Below are positions 1 through 3,417 of a stretch of 8,450 bases of DNA, piece after piece. The translations under genes were made by a program, and so were the position numbers. The notes below the pieces were generated by a model, which had not been told where the DNA came from, did not search any database, and was given only the letters and a program-made list of their open reading frames with translations. Positions within the stretch are counted from its first letter, which is position 1. The number at the start of each line of letters is the position of its first letter. Source of the DNA: Candidatus Peribacteraceae bacterium (GTDB lineage: Bacteria > Patescibacteriota > Gracilibacteria > Peribacterales > Peribacteraceae); NCBI GenBank assembly GCA_028717505.1, contig JAQUNQ010000046.1:1-8450 (forward strand), given 5' to 3'.

Positions 1-20
1 CCTTCAACGGAACACAGATT

Positions 21-54
21 GCCCTTTCTTTGCCAAGCGCGGCAAAGAAAGGGC
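21..54. repeat. Perfect 14-bp inverted repeat (hairpin)
   Basis: GCCCTTTCTTTGCC at 21-34 is the exact reverse complement of GGCAAAGAAAGGGC at 41-54, with a 6-nt spacer AAGCGC. The arms carry a purine/pyrimidine run, and a second partial copy of the motif (GAAAGAAAGCGC) follows the right arm. Neither side has a T-run directly after the stem, so a simple intrinsic terminator is not supported. It lies downstream of rmuC on the minus strand and could be an intergenic repeat or an mRNA 3'-end stabiliser. Confidence 0.8.
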
Positions 55-67
55 GAAAGAAAGCGCT

Positions 68-107
68 GCGCCGATGACCCCCTCCGCTATCGCCGCCACA
101 TCGGCGC
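68..107. repeat. 9-bp inverted repeat downstream of the first hairpin
   Basis: GCGCCGATG at 68-76 pairs with CATCGGCGC at 99-107 around a 22-nt loop. On the plus strand it is followed after a short gap by TTTTTGTA at 119-126, repeated at 131-138. It might therefore act as a weak plus-strand 3' end for a transcript entering from the left. I see no convincing gene in 1-176; the open frame from base 1 to the TAG at 124-126 has no recognisable content. Confidence 0.5.
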
Positions 108-176
108 GTTTCCGGGATTTTTGTAGGCTGTTTTTGTAATCTCCCCTCGCGTGGCGCGCGGGGCCACCCGGCGGTT

Positions 177-1292
177 TTATGCCGCTGTTCTTGCGGCGTT
201 CTTCCTTGTTGCATTCTCAAACGCTTGTTCGATCGCCGGAGTTTTCCCGCCGCGCTCCAGGCGGAGCTCCTCGATCTTCGTGAGCTGACGGTCCAGCTGC
301 CGCTCGCGCGTGGAGGTGAGTTCCTCGAATCCCTTGTGGACGGTCTCGAAGCGGCTCTGCACGGTTCCCATTTGCTCCTTGAACTTCTCCCACTGCTGCC
401 GGAAGGCTCCGAAGATCGCGAGCATCTCCTGCGATTTTCCCTCCACGCTGAAGTTGTCGATGGACTGGCGGATCACCGCGAGCACGGCGTAGAGGGTGAG
501 GGGCGAACAGAGAATCGTCTTGGCCTTCAATGCTTCATCGATGAGCGAGCGGTCGATCTCGTTGATGAAGGCGTAGATCTGCTCGTTCGGGATGAAGAGC
601 AAAACGTAATCCGCGGTAGAGTCCTCGGGATTGATGTAATCGCGCGTCTGTACCTCTTTGATGCGGTTCTTCACATCCCTGAGGAAGGCTTTCTTGTGCT
701 CCTCGCGCTCGCGTTCCGTCTTCGCCTCGGCGTAGAGCTGGTAATTGCTGAAGGGGAATTTCACATCCATGTTCAGCTTCATGTTCTTCGGCAGGAGGAA
801 CGTGAAGTCCGGCTTCGATCCGGCTGATCCCAGCTTGGTCTGCTTGATGTAGTTAATCCCTTCGATGAGGCCCGAGAGACGAAGCACGTCCTCTGCCATT
901 CGTTCCCCCCACTGCCCGCGTTCGGAGTTGCCCGCGAGTGCAGTCTTGAGGTCCCCCGTCGTTTCCGTGAGTTCTTTGATGACCTTCGCGGCATTCTCCA
1001 GACGCGTGTCCATCTTCGCGTGGCCGCTGCCGATATCACGCATGAGACTCTCCACCCGGTCCAGATCCTTCTGTACCGCCTTCAGGGACACGTCGATGAC
1101 ATCCTTCTTCCCGGAGAGCTTGGACTCGGCGAGTTGCAGGATTTGCTCTGTCTGCCTGCTCATTACCTTGGCGGAGAGAGTTTCCGCCACGGACTCGGCA
1201 TCCTTGGAAGATTTGCGTAGAACAAGGAAGGTGAGGACGGTTCCTGCGATGATTCCGCCGAGCAGGCCGAGAGAGAAGGAAAGAGTATCCAT
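177..1292 (-). CDS. rmuC: DNA recombination protein RmuC
   Basis: 371 aa, at the short end of the usual range for RmuC, a membrane-anchored PD-(D/E)XK-like nuclease-fold family that limits recombination at short inverted repeats. Residues 4-25 are a hydrophobic membrane anchor. About 30-120 is a charged, coiled-coil-prone region. The RmuC core runs from about 125 to 290 and shows the family hallmarks RGQWGE (125-130), KPDFTFLLP (160-168), MDVKFPFSNY (175-184), TADYVLLFIPNE (226-237) and SPLTLYAVLAVIRQ (263-276). A second helical, Glu/Arg-rich region follows to the C-terminus. The ATG at 1292 is chosen because the membrane anchor begins directly after it and AGGA lies 7 nt upstream. It is a single gene transcribed away from rpsO. 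No clear intrinsic terminator is visible after the stop. The family assignment is firm; the exact substrate is not established for the family. Confidence 0.96.
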   Translation of the reverse strand: MDTLSFSLGLLGGIIAGTVLTFLVLRKSSKDAESVAETLSAKVMSRQTEQILQLAESKLSGKKDVIDVSLKAVQKDLDRVESLMRDIGSGHAKMDTRLENAAKVIKELTETTGDLKTALAGNSERGQWGERMAEDVLRLSGLIEGINYIKQTKLGSAGSKPDFTFLLPKNMKLNMDVKFPFSNYQLYAEAKTEREREEHKKAFLRDVKNRIKEVQTRDYINPEDSTADYVLLFIPNEQIYAFINEIDRSLIDEALKAKTILCSPLTLYAVLAVIRQSIDNFSVEGKSQEMLAIFGAFRQQWEKFKEQMGTVQSRFETVHKGFEELTSTRERQLDRQLTKIEELRLERGGKTPAIEQAFENATRKNAARTAA

Positions 1293-1303
1293 AGTGGCAT
1301 CCT

Positions 1304-1309
1304 AGTGTA
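1304..1309 (-). promoter_or_regulatory. Possible -10 element of rmuC
   Basis: On the minus strand TACACT ends 11 nt before the rmuC ATG, which would give a leader of only about 5 nt. No good -35 is seen at the expected distance (TCGGCT), so support is weak. Confidence 0.3.
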
Positions 1310-1424
1310 GGGCTTGCCTCGAGCGTAGCCGAGGGGTGAACGTCTGTCCACTCTTTCCTCACAGCTCCTCCACATCTGCAAGGAGCCAAAATCGTCCTCC
1401 GTTGCTGAATTTGCGGGAAAAGAC

Positions 1425-1452
1425 TTGATTTCCTCTCCCCGATACATAGAAT
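1425..1452 (+). promoter_or_regulatory. rpsO promoter (-35 and -10)
   Basis: TTGATT at 1425-1430 and TAGAAT at 1447-1452 are separated by 16 bp. They match the sigma-70 consensus at 4/6 and 5/6 positions. The predicted start is near 1459, giving a leader of about 75 nt before rpsO. Confidence 0.6.
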
Positions 1453-1458
1453 GGGGCC

Positions 1459-1533
1459 CTGTCCGCGCTGCCGGAAGCTCTATGAAGCTCCAGCGGCCCG
1501 GCGCACATTCTTTTCATGCTTCCCTCCTGATCC
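1459..1533 (+). promoter_or_regulatory. rpsO 5' leader, possible S15 control region
   Basis: About 75 nt between the predicted start and the rpsO ATG. It contains a direct repeat GAAGCTC at 1477-1483 and 1487-1493, bracketed by CGCTG and CAGCG, so a small branched fold is possible. The last 15 nt before the ATG are pyrimidine-rich (CCCTCCTGATCC) and contain no SD. S15 represses its own translation through leader RNA in several bacteria; that this leader does so is an inference. Confidence 0.35.
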
Positions 1534-1800
1534 ATGCTCAAGCGCACCATCAAAAAGCGACTCATCACGAAGCATCAGGTTCACAAGAAAGACACCGGTT
1601 CCACACAGGTGCAGATCGCCATCCTCACGAAGGAGATCGATCTTCTCGCGTCGCACCTGCAGGAGCACAAGAAGGATTTCTCCGCCCGCCGCGGCCTCCT
1701 CGGGAAGGTGGCGCAGCGCAGGAAGCTCCTCAATTACCTCCGCATGAACAAGCCGGACTCCTATCAGGAGGTCTTGGAGGCGCACAAGCTCAAGAAATAG
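1534..1800 (+). CDS. rpsO: 30S ribosomal protein S15
   Basis: 88 aa, the normal S15 length. S15 binds the central domain of 16S rRNA early in 30S assembly and forms the B4 bridge with 23S rRNA. The signature DTGSTQVQIAILT (20-32), HLQEHKKDFSARRGLL (41-56) and QRRKLLNYL (61-69) are all present. The rRNA-contacting His41 and Asp48 are retained. The Ser usually directly before Arg-Arg (HSRRG in E. coli) is Ala51 here, with Ser moved to position 50. The ATG is not preceded by an SD; a pyrimidine-rich stretch is there instead. A promoter lies at 1425-1452. The TrpR-like gene follows within 20 bp. In many bacteria pnp comes next; here it is about 1.6 kb away. Confidence 0.98.
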   Translation: MLKRTIKKRLITKHQVHKKDTGSTQVQIAILTKEIDLLASHLQEHKKDFSARRGLLGKVAQRRKLLNYLRMNKPDSYQEVLEAHKLKK

Positions 1801-1802
1801 TA

Positions 1803-1811
1803 TGGTAGAAT
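1803..1811 (+). promoter_or_regulatory. Extended -10 promoter in front of the TrpR-like gene
   Basis: TGGTAGAAT fits an extended -10 (TG-n-TAnAAT) directly after the rpsO stop. The +1 predicted by normal spacing is about 1818, one base before the ATG at 1819, so the message would be leaderless or nearly so. No -35 is recognisable. Read-through from rpsO is also possible. Confidence 0.45.
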
Positions 1812-1818
1812 GATTCTT

Positions 1819-2109
1819 ATGGCAGTCCCAAAAAAACACCTGAAGGATCTTCATCAGCTCTTCGCGAGTATCCGCACGGTCGAAGAAGCGAAGCTGCTCC
1901 TGCAGGATATCCTCACGCCTGCCGAGCTCGAGGCAATCGCCGAGCGGTGGCAGCTCATTCAGGCGCTCGCATCCGGGAAGCCACAGCGGCAGATCGCTCA
2001 TGATTTGAAGCTCTCCATCAGCAAGATCACGCGGGGATCGAGGATGCTGCAGTACGGGGGCGGTGGATTCGGTCATTTCCTGAAGAAGCTTGGGAAAATG
2101 AAGAAGTAG
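1819..2109 (+). CDS. TrpR/YerC-family transcriptional regulator
   Basis: 96 aa from the ATG at 1819. An in-frame ATG at 1810 would add three residues but overlaps the likely -10 box. The protein is a small all-helical DNA-binding protein of the Trp repressor superfamily, closest in style to YerC/YecD. The helix-turn-helix region spans roughly 33-79: LTPAELEAIAERWQLI, then GKPQRQIAHDLKLSISKITRGS, then MLQYGGGGFG, similar to the LNYGxGGY ending of YerC proteins. Residues matching E. coli TrpR Thr44, Arg54 and Arg84 (LTP, ERW, ITRGS) are present; in TrpR these contact tryptophan or the operator. The segment before the helix-turn-helix is one residue shorter than in TrpR. The Lys-rich tail may add DNA affinity. 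It sits between rpsO and an unknown gene whose start overlaps a palindrome (2147-2168), a candidate target. The ligand is unknown. Confidence 0.88.
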   Translation: MAVPKKHLKDLHQLFASIRTVEEAKLLLQDILTPAELEAIAERWQLIQALASGKPQRQIAHDLKLSISKITRGSRMLQYGGGGFGHFLKKLGKMKK

Positions 2110-2146
2110 GCGGTTTTGATTTTTACTTGCATTTTATCTGAGGGGG

Positions 2147-2168
2147 ATGTACCGTTGTAACGGTACAT
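2147..2168. promoter_or_regulatory. Perfect palindrome over the start codon of the 174-aa gene (candidate operator)
   Basis: ATGTACCGTT at 2147-2156 and AACGGTACAT at 2159-2168 are exact reverse complements with a 2-nt centre GT. The right arm overlaps the ATG at 2167. No U-run follows and the loop is tiny, so a protein-binding operator or a start-codon-sequestering RNA hairpin fits better than a terminator. The inner 18 bp begin and end with GTAC, as does the E. coli trp operator consensus, but the CTAG core of that operator is absent. Confidence 0.6.
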
Positions 2169-2691
2169 GGAAACTCTCCCCTCCACGCCATCGGCAGAGC
2201 GGCTCTTCTCTCTCCGGATCCGGTCCGGCAGGGAGGTGCGGCGGGTGACGGCGCATGTCGGGCAGATTGCGGCGGAAGTACGATCTCTCTGCGAGGAGCT
2301 TGGGGTCGATGAGCAGGCGCTGGAGAGAATTTGCTTGAGCGTTCGACAGGCGCTCTCCCGTGTCGCATCTCTCGCTCCGGGAGAGAAGATCGTCTTCTGT
2401 GACTGTGATGCGCAGTTTTCGGGCAATTGCAGGCCGCCCGACCGCGTGTCCGAGAATCCCTGCAATGTCGATACGCCGATGCTGGAGCGCGCGCCGCACT
2501 CCCCGGGCAAGTACTTCTTTCCCGCGGGCGCACTCACAGGAGCCGACGGGTCGCGGACACCCGGCACGCCGCTCAAGCTGTGCGGGCAACGGGTGGAAAT
2601 CGCCGTAGCCGATCCCGTTCCCACAGGGGTGGTTCCGCGCGGAGTGTCTTCCGTAGAGGATGCGGCGGATTCCTGGGCGGCGACCGCGTGA
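2167..2691 (+). CDS. Hypothetical protein, 174 aa
   Basis: I do not recognise this protein. Codon use is GC-rich at third positions like its neighbours, which argues that it is coding. Residues about 14-72 look like an alpha/beta segment: a strand (RLFSLRIRS), a helix (REVRRVTAHVGQIAAEVRSLCEELGV), a second helix (DEQALERICLSVRQALSRVAS) and a strand (EKIVFCD). The order and spacing faintly recall the start of RsbW-like GHKL anti-sigma kinases. The N-box acidic residue and Asn are Gln and Arg here, so ATP binding is not supported. The second half is rich in Pro, Gly and Ser, contains several Cys, and has a late strand-like RVEIAVAD. No signal peptide or membrane span is seen. No SD is found; the ATG lies within a palindrome. 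It ends just before a stem-loop at 2693-2738. The only alternative I see is a frame-shifted longer gene. Confidence 0.6.
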   Translation: METLPSTPSAERLFSLRIRSGREVRRVTAHVGQIAAEVRSLCEELGVDEQALERICLSVRQALSRVASLAPGEKIVFCDCDAQFSGNCRPPDRVSENPCNVDTPMLERAPHSPGKYFFPAGALTGADGSRTPGTPLKLCGQRVEIAVADPVPTGVVPRGVSSVEDAADSWAATA

Positions 2692-2891
2692 GTGCGGAGC
2701 GCCCTGGGGATTTTTTGAAGTCGGCAGCGCGCTCCGCATTTTGCGGGGTGGTTCCGCATGCGCGGGATCGGGCTGTGGTCTTTCACTTCAATGGCAAGGA
2801 ACGTGATCATGTGTCGTCTCGATGGCGGAAAATACTGGCAAGAGGTTCGGCGGCTTCGCGGCGAGCGGAAGAGGCTCCGGCGACTGCGTAA
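2688..2891 (+). CDS. Possible 67-aa ORF overlapping the stop of the 174-aa gene
   Basis: A GTG at 2688 overlaps the TGA of the preceding ORF in a GTGA arrangement, as in translational coupling. The frame stays open for 67 codons with reasonable codon use in its first two thirds, including RDRAVVFHFNGKERDHV. Against it, the first 50 nt form a strong stem-loop, and the last 83 nt overlap the 54-aa ORF in another frame. It could be a real coupled gene, a remnant of a frame-shifted longer gene, or chance. The sequence alone does not decide. Confidence 0.25.
   Translation: MSAERPGDFLKSAARSAFCGVVPHARDRAVVFHFNGKERDHVSSRWRKILARGSAASRRAEEAPATA
2693..2738 (+). terminator. Stem-loop after the 174-aa ORF, possible weak terminator
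   Basis: TGCGGAGCGC at 2693-2702 pairs perfectly with GCGCTCCGCA at 2729-2738 around a 26-nt loop, followed by TTTT at 2739-2742. The long loop and short T-run make it a weak terminator or a processing/stability element. It starts one base after the stop codon. Confidence 0.4.
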
Positions 2892-2973
2892 AGCAGCGGG
2901 AAAACTTCGGAGGCAAAAGCTTGCGGAGCGGGGGAGTAAAAGGCCCCAGTGGGGAGGATGGTTGTTTGAATAA
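2809..2973 (+). CDS. Small highly basic hypothetical protein, 54 aa
   Basis: I do not recognise this protein. The start at 2809 is chosen over in-frame ATGs at 2758 and 2791 because only it has an SD-like AAGGA at a suitable 8-nt spacing. The middle of the protein (about 13-40) is a continuous Arg/Lys/Leu-rich stretch, probably one amphipathic helix (VRRLRGERKRLRRLRKAAGK). The C-terminus is aromatic (PQWGGWLFE). Such composition suits nucleic-acid binding or membrane-active peptides, but no family can be named. It ends 23 nt before the next small gene, which has a strong SD, so the two are likely cotranscribed and end at the terminator at 3210-3238. It overlaps the doubtful 67-aa ORF. Confidence 0.5.
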   Translation: MCRLDGGKYWQEVRRLRGERKRLRRLRKAAGKLRRQKLAERGSKRPQWGGWLFE

Positions 2974-2982
2974 TCCACTCTG

Positions 2983-2992
2983 AAAGGAGGTG
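2983..2992 (+). promoter_or_regulatory. Canonical Shine-Dalgarno of the 59-aa gene
   Basis: AAAGGAGGTG is an essentially full complement of the 16S rRNA 3' end. Its AGGAGG core ends 6 nt before the ATG at 2997. It is the only textbook SD in the window and fixes this start. Confidence 0.85.
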
Positions 2993-2996
2993 TGCG

Positions 2997-3176
2997 ATGT
3001 TGGCGAATGCTGAAACATTTGAGGCGACACAGAAACGACGCGAAGTCGTCCTCGCGTTTCTGTCCGGACGCCTCACGCCTGAGCTATATGCGCAGGTGGA
3101 GCGTCAGCTCCTCGGTTGTTACATCATAGAGCATGGAACGGACGGGGAGCGGTGCGGAGCTCTTCGAGAGCATTGA
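2997..3176 (+). CDS. Small hypothetical protein, 59 aa
   Basis: A short gene starting with ATG at 2997 behind a perfect SD and ending with TGA at 3174-3176. The product is soluble, near neutral in charge, and probably helical: residues about 5-22 (AETFEATQKRREVVLAFL), then SGRLTPELYAQVERQLL (23-39) as a second helix, and a tail with two Cys (41 and 53). I do not recognise the family. The helix, SGRLTPE turn, helix layout resembles small adaptor or antitoxin-like proteins, but that is only an impression. It follows the basic 54-aa gene by 23 nt and is followed by an intrinsic terminator 33 nt after its stop. The SD, spacing and terminator together make it one of the best-supported unknown genes here. 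Confidence 0.75.
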   Translation: MLANAETFEATQKRREVVLAFLSGRLTPELYAQVERQLLGCYIIEHGTDGERCGALREH

Positions 3177-3208
3177 GGCGTTCTGAGGATGCGGAACCCA
3201 CGGCTCTC

Positions 3209-3238
3209 ACCCTCTGGCAGCGATGTCAGGGGGTTTTT
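3209..3238 (+). terminator. Intrinsic terminator between the small-gene block and pnp
   Basis: CCCTCTGGCA at 3210-3219 pairs with TGTCAGGGGG at 3224-3233 (10 bp, two G-U) around a GCGA tetraloop of the GNRA class. A3209 can pair with T3234. Five Ts follow at 3234-3238. It closes the block ending with the 59-aa gene and insulates pnp. Confidence 0.8.
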
Positions 3239-3262
3239 CTATTGTGGCTGGCGGAAGAGGCG

Positions 3263-3268
3263 TACAAT
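3263..3268 (+). promoter_or_regulatory. Probable pnp promoter -10
   Basis: TACAAT lies 25 bp after the terminator and is the same hexamer as in the two minus-strand promoters at 7565 and 8074. No strong -35 is seen (TATTGT at 17-bp spacing). The predicted start is near 3275, giving a pnp leader of about 143 nt. Confidence 0.5.
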
Positions 3269-3383
3269 GGTTTCGCTCTTTCCTTCCGCAGGTCCTCTCC
3301 CTCCTCTGTGTTGGGTTTACACTGGAGCGCATTTTCCCTGCTTTCCCGCGTGAATCCACACACACAGCGGATCTGATCTTCGC

Positions 3384-3407
3384 GGAAGGAGAAATATTTC
3401 TCTTTCC
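3384..3407 (+). promoter_or_regulatory. pnp leader hairpin burying an SD-like sequence
   Basis: A stem of 10 bp (3384-3393 with 3398-3407, one G-U) with an AUAU loop ends 10 nt before the pnp ATG. AAGGAG at 3386-3391 lies within the left strand of the stem. A run of 19 pyrimidines (3397-3415) forms the right strand and the spacer to the ATG. In E. coli pnp is autoregulated through RNase III cleavage of a leader stem followed by PNPase action; a comparable role here is an inference from position. Confidence 0.55.
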
Positions 3408-3417
3408 CCTTTCCCGT

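Noticed and set aside
4..98. Short minus-strand frame GTG...TGA (31 codons) downstream of rmuC
   Set aside because: Too short, runs through both hairpins, no SD, no recognisable content.
1451..1747. Plus-strand frame starting with a CPRC zinc-knuckle-like motif
   Set aside because: Its ATG lies in the rpsO -10 hexamer, so it would be upstream of the transcript start, and it overlaps rpsO in another frame with a Ser/Arg-rich shadow sequence.
2073..2978. 301-codon minus-strand frame opposite the small-gene block
   Set aside because: Ser/Arg/Pro-rich shadow translation. The plus-strand signals (SD at 2984, terminator at 3210) favour the other strand.
3223..3417. N-terminal extension of PNPase from an in-frame ATG at 3223
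   Set aside because: That ATG overlaps the loop and stem of the intrinsic terminator at 3210-3238, and the likely promoter lies downstream of it. The extension has no PNPase similarity.
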